Below, piece after piece: positions 24,960 to 39,900 of a DNA stretch of 64,000 nt. Origin of the DNA: Liolophura sinensis (lineage: Eukaryota; Mollusca; Polyplacophora; Chitonida; Chitonidae); contig NC_088302.1 in assembly GCF_032854445.1 (NCBI RefSeq), positions 18,841,338 to 18,905,337 of the forward strand, in the 5' to 3' direction. The notes beneath the pieces are model-generated. The model made no database searches. It saw only the letters and a program-made list of their open reading frames with translations, and was not told the origin of the DNA. Position numbers and translations under genes: made by a program. How positions within the stretch are numbered: position 1 is the stretch's first letter; each line of letters opens with the position of its first letter.

Positions 24960-27900
24960 GTAAATAAACATTTCAGTTTTCATTTGAAGTGTTCATTTAA
25001 TATCTTCATTGTCTGGCTTCCTCCAAGAAAAAAGAAGTCATAATCATCAAACAAACCACTCCTAACTGAATATTAAAAAAAAGAAGAAGAAAAAACACAG
25101 AAAAAAAGCTAGCTACATGTACTTGTATGTACTGTTCGGTGACATATTAGCTGTTTGCTTTAATATTATATGTGGTTGTCCTAAATGTGGAGGCCTTGCT
25201 GTTAAAGATTACATTGTATTTGGGACAAAATGAAAGCCTCTGTCTACCCTTGTACATATACCACATATATCATTTTGAAATGACACACAGTTGTAGGTAC
25301 ATGTAAGTTTGTAAACTCAATGACCTATACAGAAACATGTAAACCCGACCTTGGCTCTAGAATTCACCCCTCCCTTTCTGTTCATAGTGAGAATAAGCGG
25401 TTAAATTCACTGTTATGGCCTTTTGTGCATGTAATCTATCTTGCATGTGCTGATGACCACTAATTTCGTTCATCAGTATTTTGTGCCTTCATGTATATCT
25501 GTACACCGGATGTCAAACGTGGAAAAGCTTGTCTGTAACTTGCCAAAGGTCAGTGGTTTACCTCAGGGTTTTTCCCCTCCACCCATGTAACTGATCATCA
25601 TTGTGTAAGCGAAAAATTCAAAACAGCGTTTAACAACAATGAAATAAAGAAATAAAGATCGCAATATCCTGAAGATATAAACAGTGCTGATGTGATGTCA
25701 GATATTGTTATTGTGTTATTTCATCTGATGTGGTAAGGTTGATTATTTGTACAGGATCCCTGTGCTCTTGTTGCACTATGGTGTACCAGTATCTGGCTGC
25801 AATGCAACTGATGTTTGCTTTAGCCATGTACAGATAAACACAGAGCGATACCAATGGGTCTGTGGAACAGATGAATTCTAAATATATTTTTTGCTGTGAT
25901 CATATATGTCACTGTTCGGCAAGTTCCCTTATCACTGTTAGTATTGCCCTAAAAATTCGCAATTCACAAATTATGGTATAAAATATTACATATTCCAAGT
26001 AGGCTATCATATCATACCTGTGTAGGTATGTCACGTAAACATCGGAACACCTTTCCAAGGCCATTAAGGCTTTCAGAATCTGACAGAATGGGTAACTCAG
26101 TTGTGGACAACGTAAAATATTTCTAAAAACTGTGGGGATTGCCTGTGTAAATCACATGCTGTTATAATTACTATCTATGAAAGTGTTGTATCAGAAACAT
26201 ACATCGCCTAAATGACCATAAAATTTGACCATGGTTTTCAACCATAAATTTTGACCATGAATATCATCCATGACTAACTTGCCCATTTTTCCTGATTCTG
26301 AAAGAACCATTGATTTTAGAAAGGTGTTTTGAGGTTTTCTTAGGGCATGAGATGATATTTCACTGGAAAATTGTAAGTTACAGCACCAAAAAGAAAAAAA
26401 AATATTTTGTGACATTTATTTGCCTGAAAAACTGCATTTTTTGGGCGAAATTTTAGGTCATTTAGGGTATGTATATGAGGCCAAATAATTAGTTCTGTGA
26501 ATCATACGCTGTAAGCACAAGTGCCGCCAAAGTTTTTTTTTTTTTTGTGTTCTGCGTAACCTTTATGTCACATATTCCACATCACGCAGACTACATGTGA
26601 GTATATAGATATCAGGTTCTTGCCATGTTATGCATAATGTAAATGGACCAGACTCTAGCTGTTAATGCCACTGTTCGTTTCGGTAGGATCAGGTCATTGT
26701 AACAAATGTATGGAAAAACAGTCTGTAAAGGGCAGATATCTATTATTACAAGATCAGATGTTCTTGGTAGGGATTCATCTAATTTTTGATGAATAACTGT
26801 GTCTGCGTATGATTTCTATGAAGCCTGGAGTAAAATACTTGCTTCCCCCCCCCCCCACCACCCCCGTACAGACATTTCAGATTCTAAATACGCACATACT
26901 TTTGGTAAGAAATTGTGTGTAAGGCTGTATGTTTTTGCAATGATTATATAAAACAAATGGCTGTATAGATAGATGTATTATAGTTCCTTGTGGCTGAATG
27001 TTTAAGGGGCTTGACTTTCAAATGTTGGGACACAGGGGTTGCAGGTTCAAACCCTGCCTTGGGCAGGGAATTTGTAGAACCCCTGCTGTCAGTGTTTGCT
27101 GGGCCTTGGTGACAATAACTGCTTGGCAATGTTGGTGTAGCCGATTGCGCTGTCTAACTTTTCACTGAAGAGCACCTGTATGCCTTCAATATGATGTGCA
27201 TTTCTGTACTTAACACCTGGAAAAGTTTGTCAGTAACATGCCAAAGGTTGGTGGGTTATCCTGAGAACTCCAGTTTCCTGCAGATATTAAAATGACTGCC
27301 AAGGTTTAAGTGAAAAGGTCTGAAATATGTTAAATAATGATGAAATAAATAAATTATAGTTCTTAATTATTATCATTTGGTAATTAATGTAAGTCAACCG
27401 TCAGATACTGTAGTGTTAAAGTCTGGTATTTTCCAGCGTCGACATTCCAAGCCGCAGGTAAGATAAATTAACTTGTCACAAATGTATTCCCAATTCTGGC
27501 TTTGCTTTATTATTAATCAATGCTTTCACCCCTGCTGTGCACATGGGAACGAGGTTCAGGTTGGTGTGCTGGTGGTCTCTTGGGATTGGAGCCCATTGGT
27601 TACTTTGTAATCTTCCTAACTGAAAATTCATGTCAGATTATTAAAGTCTGTCTGCATTTTCTTTTTGGAAATCACATGGTTGTATTATTACTAACAAACT
27701 TCCACAAGCTGCAGGAAAGAGGAGATTTATAAAATTCCATGCTGAAATAGCAACTCTCGTCTTCGGGAAATTTTTAAGGTCTCTTCTGAATTAGATTTCT
27801 TAACTCTCTGTTAGGTTGACATGGTACTGAGTAAAGCTTTTGTGTCAGATCTAGATATTTTTGTAAATCTGTTTATGCTGACAAGTAACCTGAAAAACTG

Positions 27901-30900
27901 ACTAAAATATACATTGCCTGAAGAGAAAATTGACTACCTAAATTGCTAACATTAGGGGAGGTTCAAGTTTGGACTCTTTATCGTCAAAAGTAAAAACACT
28001 CCTGCTGTATTATGTGACTTGTAAAAAATGTTAGGCAATCAGTGTTGACTTTAGTTTCCAGGTCACCTGTTTCACTGTGTTCAAGACGCATAAATGGCAC
28101 CTCTTTCTTGTAGAAACTTCACACACATTGGGCTCATTAATTTCTTCCTCATTCATCCGCTCTAAATATAAACTTAATGGAAACTTTTGCGAAACTTTTT
28201 TCAGACGCCCACGATATGATAAATAATCATGATCAATAATACACTGTAGTTGCCTAATATTTTTGACAGGTCACATGATTCAGCAGGACTTTAGTCTGTA
28301 GCTGGAGAGTTTGAAGTCGAAACTGTCCTAGTGTAGGTATGATTAGAGGCTTATGCCACAACCATTAGCTCTCCTTTACATCATCTTCCAGACATAAGTT
28401 AGATGTCATTTGATCCAACATTCCTGTACTGAAATTTTAATACTCGTAACAGTGAATTTAATACCTGTGGATGGTCGTGGGGTTTCCCTGGGTTCCTACC
28501 TGGTTCCCTCTCAGCATAATTTTGGCCTCTGTCGTATTAGTGAAATATTCTTGATTACGGCGTAAAAAACCAAGAAATACATAAATAACACTGTAACAGA
28601 AAATACTTACGGCTTACATCCACTATTCTCGGGTCTTGGAGAGCTGTGAGGTATACATGCGGGTACATGATATGCTTTAGAAAGGTGTGCCACCAATGTA
28701 CATTTCTATTGTCAGGATCAATGCTATAATTGCCTTCAAGCTTTAAAATACATGTGAAATTTTGAAGAAGTGTATTTTGAAGAAGTATTAAACTTCGCAT
28801 GATTCTCACCTGTTTACCTGAACTTAATTTCACCTATTTCATTGGTTCTATTCTGCATATATAATTAGCTTAGAGCCTTCATTGCCACAAGCACCTGTTC
28901 ATGTTACCTCCACTCTTGTTTACCTGTATAACCCTGCAGCTTCACAAGACCTCACCTGTTGCTCTTTATAGCTTCTTCTCCAACCTACATGAGATAATTG
29001 TAAACACACTAATTGTTACAGCACTGAGTTCCTCACTACCTGTCGCTTAGCCTTTAATTTCTTTTTTTCTGTTTTTTTTTCATTCATAGATATAAACTCA
29101 GAGAAACCTCTTGTTAATCTGTTGCTTTCTAGGAAAATTGAAAAAAAACAATAGCAATTTTATAACTTTGACATGTAGAAGCCAAATACATGTAATATGG
29201 TGTGCTGCCATTGGGCTTTTGTTTGATCTCATCCTTAGTGGCATTTTCGTATTGGTGTCATGGCAATTCACTACATAATGTAATGTATCCTAATTATAAA
29301 TGAAGTAAAAAAAAAAGTGTTAAAATCATCGGAAGGGTGAGGTTCTTAGGTCATACATCAAATAATAACTTGCAGCTTTTGCATAACATATATACATAAT
29401 ATGTTTCTTATTAATAATTTGGGTGAGTTGGGTGAGCACTGTGTAAAACACCAGTCAAACAAATAAATAAATAATGGTGGTTGGGTCAAAGAAAATCTGA
29501 ATGCAGATATCTCATACAAATTTATAATTCTGATGAATTTCTCATATCTCTGATTTCTACCTCAGACATGTTATATTTTTCATGCAGTTGACTTGATGAT
29601 TTATTTATTTATTTATTTGATTGGTGTTTTACGCCGTTCTCAAGAATATTTCACTTATACAACGGTGGTCAGCATTATGGTGGGTGGAAACCGGGCACAG
29701 CCTGGGGGAAACCCACGACCATCCGCAGGCTGCTGGCAGACCTTCCCACTTACGGCCGGAGAGGGACTTCATGATACGTATTAAGATATGTACAGTAAGT
29801 GTGAATGTGTACTGTGTTTCACCCCAAATTTCAAATGTGAAAGTGCACTTTGAGAATCACATTGATGCCTTAAAATGATACTTTCGATGTCAAATCTTTT
29901 TTTGATAAGAAACTAATGAACTTAGCAAAAAAAAAAAAATGGTCAATCAGAATTAAGCAAAATGTGTCAAGTGAAAAGTTGTGAATGTCATGCGAAATAC
30001 AGAATTGTTATGTAGATCAAGCGAGCTTTCGCAAGTTCCGCTCAAGTACTTGTCCTCAAAGAAGCATCCTGTTCCTCGTATTTTTGCTCTTGGGTCTTAT
30101 ATCATGGTGTTAATTGTATCCTTGAGTGGTAAGCGGTAAACATGTGTAGAGCATGTGGTTTTTATAGTAGCTTCAAAGCTTGAATTTACACCACTTGTGC
30201 CACTTTAGTTCACCTTTCAAAAGGGGCAGAGCTGGCTTCTGATTTAGTCTCTCTAAGAGGGAAAAACAAACTTAACCTTAGCTGGCTTCATTGGAATTAT
30301 TACTAACAAGTTGCTGGGCATTAGGTGTCACCATTTGGTTCTGGTTAGTTTTGACATTATTGCCATCTTCAATGTTTTGGGAGAAAAGAGGTTTTTAGAA
30401 GCTTCTTTTCTTGGTGCATGCAGTATGTTTTTTAACTGGTTAGGGTGTAAAAATGAATGTAAAACCAGACAAAAAGTAATAAATTATAAGGAAATATTAT
30501 TTTTTTAACAACCAAATTACAAACAAAAAATTAAAACTCTTATACAGCAATGCAGTGTCATACCATGTTTCTGTGCTATGAATTTTTCCATTGTGATTTG
30601 TTAAAATATGTACATTTACTTGCACATGTATTCAGTCAACACTGATGAAGATTGAGCTGTAATATTCTTAATATTTTTAATATTTAATATTTTGCTTGAG
30701 TTCTTTGAAATTATTTTCAAGGCTTCAGTGTTCGAAATACCATGTTTAAGGTGCACTCTTCGGCTCTTGCCCTGTTCAGTTTTAAATTAGTGTCACTATT
30801 TTCAGAGACATCCACATAGAGGAAGTGAGAAGGCATTGGTAAGACAATAATCTTGTTGCCATAGAAACAACCATTAATCAGATCATTGACTTTAGTAACA

Positions 30901-33900
30901 GATTATCTTGACAAGGCTGTTCCCTTGGGAAAGTCCATTGGAAATGTGGTGGAGGGCTATGGAATCGAGGTCAATTATGCAAATTGCTTCATGTAACGAC
31001 AGGAATGCCTCAGTGTTCTAGCTGTTGGTTTACGGTTTGCATTAGTTATTAGTTGTGTGACTGATGCCAAAGATAGAATAATTTCTTTTTGGCAGATTTC
31101 ATGTTAGTCATGATGTGATTTATGTTTCAAGTTGTCTTAAGAACTTTTTTAAAAAACATGATCTGTCTCAGCTTACAACTGTTTTTCTTTCTTTTTTGTA
31201 GGGATTAATGTCTATAGCACTCACAACTTGTTATTCTGCATGATTTAAATGTACACTGGAAAAAAAAATGTTAAATTTAGGCTTTCAACCTTTTCCATAA
31301 GGCTAAAGTGACACTTATCATTCCCATGATGACAGCTGCTAAGGTAGTGACAGGTGTTATCTGGCCATACATCAGATTTAATTTCTCTTATTAATTCAAT
31401 TTGATATATATATGAATGTCAAACTGTTGTGTTTGCTAAAACTTCGACTAATAAATTTCAGTGATCCGTTTAGAATTCTGACCACATCGTATTCATCAGA
31501 GTATTTTATACAATCAGTGCATCAAACTTTTATCCTTGCTGACAGACTTGTTTTTGAATGTATGCTAAAAATAATAATTATTAAAATTAAAAGAGTCCCA
31601 TTGGAGGTAAAGAAGAATGACGGAGATGCATCTATAAAACAATTTATGTCCTTTTTACAGTACAGTAGATTGGAAATTTTTGACTTTATTGGTCTTAAGA
31701 AAAATAAAAGGTTTGACCTTGAATAAAAGAGTTACCTACATGCCCATTGAAAATTGTATTGCCATAACTTTAATATAGCAAGCTGCTGCCTCTGTTCTAG
31801 CAGCCTTGGGGGGCTGTGCTATACGGGCATGATTGACAGTGCTCATATGGGCACTCAGATAGATGTAGTAAGCTTACATGCCAAAAAGACTGGTGGTGTT
31901 GCTCTGAGTATGAATGTAAATGAAATGTTTTTGAGTATTGCATTAAGCAACGATAAAGTAAGTAGATAAACATAACTTACAGCAGACTGTGCTCAAGTAT
32001 AAATGCCTCTGTCCTGTATTCATTTATTCTATTCTTGCTTAATACAAACGATACTCAGTGGCATTTTTTTTTTTTTTGGTGGAGGAAACTGAAGGCCCAG
32101 GGTAAACCATTGACCTTTGGCAAGTTTCTGGCTAACATTCCTACATGTAACCTGCAACTACATCTATGGACACCATACTTGTGCAGTATGAGAGGTCTTC
32201 GACTGACAGAAAAAATGGTGACATGAATATGGTTGACCACCTATTGTCACCAAGGCCCCACAGACACTGAAAACGGCGGAATCTACAAATTCCAACTATA
32301 TCATGAAGTCAGGGAGCATTTTTTATGAAGATTGCGTGTGAACAAGATGACAACATATCTTATGATTATAAGCCATATACACTAGGGCAGCCTAACCTTT
32401 ACAAGGAACTGATGATTCTGGATGATTGCCCACAACGTTGTCTGGCCGATTCTTCCAAAATCTTGAAACTATGTTGTCTAAGAGAATTGATCTCTCTGGG
32501 TGCTAGGGCTTGCCTAGATTTTTGCACAGTCTAAAACATTGATTAGTGATTTCAAAGATTGGTGAATCATCCCAATGTTACAGGAGCCGTCGCAAATTGT
32601 AGGCAGTATAAATAAGAAAGCTGTTCAATCACCCGCGGAACCTTGTACTTATTAACCAAAGAGGGAGCGATTGTTTGCTGGGTATTGTCAGCCTCCAGGT
32701 CCATACTGATGAGTCTGTGACAGGCAGATAAATGAGTGGGAGAAATTTTGGATGGGCAAGTTATTGTTGGCTAGGCCGTTGTTGCATACATTTTTTATCG
32801 TTCTTGTTTAAAGTGCATTCCGTCAAGCAAGATTACACGTATTTACTTTTGGCCTCCGCTTACTGAATTACATACTGCGCAGTGGTGTAAACAACAACTC
32901 AAGTACAGTTGTACAATATGTGGGTCAAGTGACGTTACCAAATACACATACATCATATTTTGGCAAAAAGTGACCTGTTTGGTAGATTTTTTTAGGGGGG
33001 CAATTAGGTATTCAAGCCACTTTCAGACTCAGAAGCGTTGTATTTTTCTGGCGGCTGAGCTGTGCATTTTAGTGTCTGAGCCATTATTTGTATCCCATTA
33101 GAAGAGTTCATCTGCAGGAAGCTGGAACTTAATTTGTACAGAGAGAACCAGCTAGGATATGCAGGGACATGATGAGACTGCAAAGTCTGTGGGTACTGAT
33201 TTAATGCAGAAGTATGATTTAATGCAGTAATGCATTATTGTTATGCAACAGTGTGAAAGAGGTTTTTTTGCATGAAAATGGCAGACATTTGAAACTTTCC
33301 CATATGAGTTTAGTATTTGCGTTCCCATTTCAGGCTACTTGGGTCTGTTTTGGCTCCTTTCTGTCGGCCCAATAGTCTTGCATTGATAATGGAATGCATT
33401 TAAAAATTTGATCTGTTTAGAGTGCTGTGGACAACTTTCCAGGCATAGAGGAACATTAGGTTGGTTAACGGTATAGTATATATATATTGATTTCTTTGTT
33501 GTTTTTACTCTCTGTTGAAAAAAGTGTTAGAAATATGTGATTTTATTGTTATGAGGCAGTAAGTCAATCAATCATGTTAAACTATGTGTAATTTGGTTGA
33601 TATTAAGTTGTGCCTTTGGTTACACAGATGTTTGTAATATGTAAGTTGTTCTTACTGATGTTTTGACTTCTTTGCAACTTTGAAGTTTTTTACTGTGTTA
33701 AACTGTTGTGTTTTGCCCTTTATTAGGATAACTTATACAAATGGTTACTTGCACTGAAAGTCCGGGTGCATTGGAATGTGCGCCTGCATGGGAATCTGGA
33801 GAAATTCGGATAAAATGAGAAATCAAGTTCTCATGACTCATCAACGATTAAACGTGTTTTCATTTGATTACAGTGTGTAATTGAATTTCTCCAGACTGAG

Positions 33901-36900
33901 GAAGTCATCTGTCATTTTTTGCCTGATTTCTGCTAATTTGATCATTTCAGCCAAAGCTCACCACGGATAAGTGAACAGAGGCAGATAGTGTCATGGTAAT
34001 TGGGCAACCATTTTGTCCCTTGTTCAATCACCCAATGGCTGCTCGCTTAATTCTACAGGCCTTTTCTTCGTTCATGCAGTGTTGTTGTAGTCTTCACCAA
34101 TCCAGACACAAATGCCCCTTTTGAGTCGCCCTTGGCAACGACATGACACATTTTGTCGCTGTGTGGAATTGGTAATACTTGCTAATTAAGTAAAGAGCTT
34201 AAGATAACATTTTCTCCTTTGCATGATTAATGAGACAGACCTGTTTATGATCTGCCAAGATTTGTGTGGATTGGTTTGGGTCAATTGCTGTGACCTTTTT
34301 TTTATAGTGGGATTGCAACTTAAAGTTTATCTAGTGTTATTCACTATTATAGTTAAAGGTATCTGTGGTGATGATATTTCAGAAAAGTCAAATTGTCAAT
34401 ATTTAGTTGTGCAAAATGAAATAATGGGACATTTGTGAGGTATGAATTGTGGTACATTTGTATTAAACATGTGCAGTTTGTACATTTGTAATATATGTGA
34501 TCATCAAAACCTTAGCATGCATGCTTGAAGTCTTAAACATACATGTTGCAACATTACAGTGTGACTCCCTTGACAACTCAACGTAGTTAATGTCTATTAT
34601 CGGTGAAGGGTAAATTAAGCAAATATGTTCTTTACAAGTGAGTAACTTTTTATGCGGGACATTTATGATTTTTTTGGTTTAGATATCTAAATGTTGAAAA
34701 ACATGCCTCTCAACTAGAATTATTCTGAAGTTTTTATTAAAGGTTCTGGAAAAATGTTAAGTAAAAACTAACCAAACACAGTCTTCTAGTGTTAGGGTTT
34801 ATCAAGTGTGTAAATGCTAGACGGGTATAATTCGGTGAAGTTTCTGAATTCTAAGGTATTTGAGGAAGTTGATTCATCAAAATATCTTCTGTAATAGTTT
34901 GATGATACCTTGTCTTTCTTTTATTTAAGGTTTAAGATATTTAAGGTGCTGAGATTGCGCTCATACGGATGCCATTTGTAACAGTGTTCGTCCTTGGGTC
35001 ATGTTTAAAATTATTTGAGGTACCGCTACATTGGAAATGAACCCTGATAAGTGAAGAATAATAATTCCAGTTCTGAATAACAAGCTGATTGCTTAAAAAA
35101 TTGCACAAAATACATCTATGCTTTTAATAAATCTCTGTGGACTGAAAATTCCACCTGTAAATTATTACTTGGGTCTTGGATAGACATATGTTAACTTTCC
35201 ATGACAGAACCTGGAAATCGGCTTGGAGTTATTAGTGTTAAGCTTGCCTTAGGTAAAAAGATTAGCTGCAAATCAGATAGCTTCCAAGATGGTTCCGGCA
35301 ATGATTAAACATTTCCTGTGATGAAGGGAAAAAAATAAGCTAAGCACTGCAACAAATCATTGTTAAGTCGATAAAGAACAGTGACAAATGGGTTTTAAAG
35401 AGCGCTTTAAAAGTCTGTGGAGCTTGATAGGCCGATGTTTGTGGCTTTATCGATGATGTGTTCTAATCTGGAACAGCATATGGCAGTGCCCCAGAAATGT
35501 GGGCTCAATCTCCCAAGGTGCATGATGGGATGGTTTACAGTGGGGGTCACGAGTCAGAGCTATTTGATGGTCAAATAGCTGATATTTGCAGGAGGAGTAA
35601 TTTCGAAAGGCGAGTGTCGTACAACGCTGTGTGGCGCTAGGTCGTTTGTTATTAGCTGACCGATCGGCTCGCGTAATTGTCAGCACAGCTGTAATATTTG
35701 TATCGGGGAAAATTGTTAGCGGTCATTGTACTAGCGGCTCTGTGTAATTTGGCATTGTCCAGGCCACAGAAGAGATGATTAAAGGCTCTTTATTTAGCTG
35801 CTTTAGGGATGGCTCCCCATCTCTCTGTAAAATGTCTTAATTGAGTTAACAGAGCCTTCGGGGTGGTGCAAATCTTCATTCTGATACACAAAGTTTGCAT
35901 TGAGGAAAAGCGCACTGTATAGAAGGTTTAAGCTTTATTATTGCATGAGTCATCTCCTATCAGATGGTCTCTATTGCCATTATAATTAGTATTAATACCA
36001 ACATGTCCTACACCTAAATGGTGCCTGGGGAATGTCTGCCAGTGTGGATGGATGGTCTTAAATCTGTTTGGGTAGGAACCGTTGTAACTGTTTCATTGCA
36101 GGCTCTCCTGCACCATTTGGTTGTGTCCACCTTGATGGATTCAGTGTATCTGTCAAGTTAATGAGTGGTAGATCAGAAAGTCTTATGACTGATCCTGCAA
36201 GGTTTGAGACAGGGTTAGTCACTGGTAAAGCTGACCAATCCCATTCCAGAATGACGGCGGGATCATCTCAGATTCCAAAGGGTAAAAAAAAGCTAATAAA
36301 CTGTCTGAATCGCTGGAGTCCTGTGGTGCCAACCATGTCCTGGCCATCTATCAATGGTGTTTTTGCCGCTGTATAGATCCATCCTCTTGATGAAAGTGTG
36401 ACAGAAAGACACGATCCGGAATTACTAGCATTGACTCCGTTGCACGAGATAAACGGTGCATTGCCTATATCACTCAGCGATCAATACCCAGTTGAATGGC
36501 TCATCTTTTGATAGATGCAAGTAGACAGGGCACGCAGAGTCTTGGAACACTCTTCTAGGCTGTATGAATCATCCGGGCTTATCCCGGCCAAAAACTTGAT
36601 GTTGATCTTATACAAGTGCCGATGTGTCCTACATTTCTTCACGACCAAATTTTGTGGCCAATGAACGTTCTTGCATTCTCGTTACTAGCGCCAGCTTGGG
36701 ATGGTGTAATCCAACTGCCAACTGCTTACAAGTCGATTTCCTCTCTCGAAATAGGCACGAGGGGGAAAAAAGTTTCATCTTCGGTTTTTCAGCAGGAACT
36801 CCATACTTTAGCACATTATTGGAAAACCTGGAAGTTGGTACAGGCAGACCCCTTTCTTCCCTCTGTCCAATTAAATGGAGTTAAAGGAAAGACTTGTTGT

Positions 36901-39900
36901 GCGCTAGCTAGTATTTTTGACCCTAATTCTTCTCATTTTTGGAACAGATATTACCAGTGTTAAAAGTAGAATTTTACATTTTTTTACCAACCTTTAGGAA
37001 AAGTAAAGACACGAGTATGGTGTTCATCAGGTGATTAGGTGAACCATGTGAGAAAAAAAAAACCCTCTCAATATTCCTGCTACAATTACATGTATATTGG
37101 CTAAAATGAGCAAACCAGGTGTCCCAAAAAAGAAAGAGAGTACTACCGTAATTCCTCTGAATATGCAACTTGTCATTCGATGACATTTACTGTGAATTGC
37201 AGAATGGGAATGAAATATTGAAGGCTTTATTTGCAATAAAATGAGGTACTTATTTGCTTGAAAATCTTTCTGTCATAATATTCAGGTAAAACCAGTACAA
37301 CCTGTACTGGTTTGAGAGTTTGAGAATTATCTCTGGTTACTGAAGAATATTCAGGTAAAACCAGTACAACCTGTACTGGTTTGAGAGTTTGAGAATTATC
37401 TCTGGTTACTGAAGAATATTCTGGAAAAACCAGTACAACCTGTACTGGTTTGAGAGTTTGAGAATTATCTCTGGTTACTGAAGAATATTCAGGTAAAACC
37501 AGTACAACCTGTACTGGTTTGAGAGTTTGAGAATTATCTCTGGTTACTGAAGAATATTCAGGTAAAACCTGTACTGGTTTGAGAGTTTGAGAATTATCTC
37601 TGGTTACTGAAGAATATTCAGGTAAAACCAGTACAACCTGTTAAGGAAAGGTTGAGAATCCTGTGTAGTTACTGCATGATATTCTGCTTTGTTTTTGTAA
37701 ACAAATACCAAATAGTGCACTCAGTAAAGAAAATTAGAAAGGCGTAAAGGAAATTAAATGCCTTTATACTCTGAAGACATAATGAATATTTCTTCCATTT
37801 ATAGCATAATGATGTAGATATTTAAAATGTGTAAAATATTTAACAATTTTGAAAAATTAAGCTGATATAACTATTAAATTTTTAGCCTTGAATCATTACA
37901 TTTAATTCGTCACTATGTGAATACAGTATGTGACATTTGCTATCTATCTGCTAGCCCGTGGTCAGATCAATTAATGACACATCTTGGCTATGAACACATT
38001 CAAAACGACCTCTCGTAAGAACAAATATTGATAACGAAGCCTGGCGGGGAACACGGGGAAGTTTAGGAAGGATGTGTCAGGGGCCAGATACACTGACCAA
38101 GTTTGAGGTTTCCTGTTGGCTGGGGTGACCCGGATTCCTCATTTCCGTGGTAACCACATGTGATACTCTGGTTTATGCTTTGTTCTCTTGTGATCATAAA
38201 GATTGTTTGTTTTATTCTAACTTTTAAAGTTTTTATTTCACAGCATATATGCAGCTGGCTTGCGGGTTTAGAATGCCTTTGTACTTTGTGTGACACCAAG
38301 GAAAGGCACATTTTTTTTTTACTGTGGTCTACCCATAAATACAGTATGCTAAATTGCTGTATTTTACCTAAAGTTTGTTGTGTGGAGATGCATTTTTAAA
38401 AGAACATTATAAAGGCCTTTAAATGCTAATTTGGATGCCTACACTTTAGTTTTTCTAATAAAAAAATCAAACTTCACAAAAATTTCATACAAAATGGAGT
38501 AAATGGGGTTGATGAATGTCAGAATCAAGCAAAATAGGTCAGCTGAAAAATGCTGAATTTTAGTGAAATACTGTACCAAAAATTTCACCCAGAACTGGAT
38601 GTTTAGAGGCAAGTGAAAAATATATCACTGTCAGTTTTTAACATTACATTTTCCCATTGCCAGTAGGATATTATGCTATCTTTCAAATAAACCTCAGAGC
38701 ACTTTTCTCAGATTAATACATGTATTACTCTCTGAATCAGGCTAAATGTCAAACTTTATAGACATGGGCAAAATTTTACTGTCATTTACCATTTGTACTG
38801 TGGACCTCTTTAGTAATTAAAGCCTTCTCAAAATTTTATTTATTCATTTATAGGTGTTTCACGCCATGCTCAAGGATATTCTCAAAGTTTTACATGGTTT
38901 TTGTATATTCAGGCACATTTTTGGAGCAGTGCAAGTGTACCCTAATAAAAGCTATGGTATATGTGTTTCTTGTATTTTGTAACTTTTGAATTGATTTCTG
39001 AGTATGTATAGTCTAGATATCAAACAGTACGGCTTTAACGATCAGCTGACACTGAGGTGCAATAAGATGTATGATGACCGTCATACATATACTGAAAGGT
39101 ATTTTGAGGTTTGCTTTGAAGGTATAGGATGATATCCAGGTTCAGAAATCCAAAAAAAAAAAAAGCTTATAGATTGGTAAAATATCCATCAGCACAATTT
39201 GATTTGATTACAGAGTATAGATTTTTTGCCAAAACGTCCAGTATATCCTCTATAAATATACGAATAAACCAACAAATGTAATATTTTATAACCTTTATTT
39301 GCCTCGAAAATTGCACTGTTGGACAAATTTGTAGTGCATATGTACTATTTGTTCAGATGAATGTCATATGGTATTGGATTTATGGATTAGAGATGTTGAC
39401 ATTTAGGAGCTCTTGTCAGGTTCATTATAAATAATGATTCGGTGATGTTAAAGAGACATGGAATCAGCGGCGATTTGCTGCTCTACGCAAAAGGCTAACC
39501 TGTTCTAAGCTTTAACTCAGGATCTCCTGTCTGCACTGTCAGCCAATCAGCATCTGTTCTGTATTCCTGCAGCTGTAGGCCTAGTTATTCAGTGGAGTCC
39601 AGATTGAAAACCCGTGGATTGTTTGTTACTTTGAGCCGGTCTTTATCGTGTAACAGCTAGTGCAATAAAGGGAAGTCACCCTAAATTAAATCGATGCAGT
39701 TAAAATTAAGTGTGTACCACAGTCTGCTAACTGTCTGGGTATTTAAAAAAAAAAAAGCTTTCATTTAGCTGCCTTAAGGTTGTGATGTGATTTAGGGTCA
39801 ATATGTGTCATATTACAGTGTTTTAATGGTGTAATTGTGCGGCAGGTATTGATATAATCCAGAGAGAAGGCACCAATTTTTATGCCATTTTAATCCTATT

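Noticed and set aside
37281-37686. CRISPR-like array
   Set aside because: The 69-bp units are directly adjacent with no unique spacers, and the context is an animal intron.
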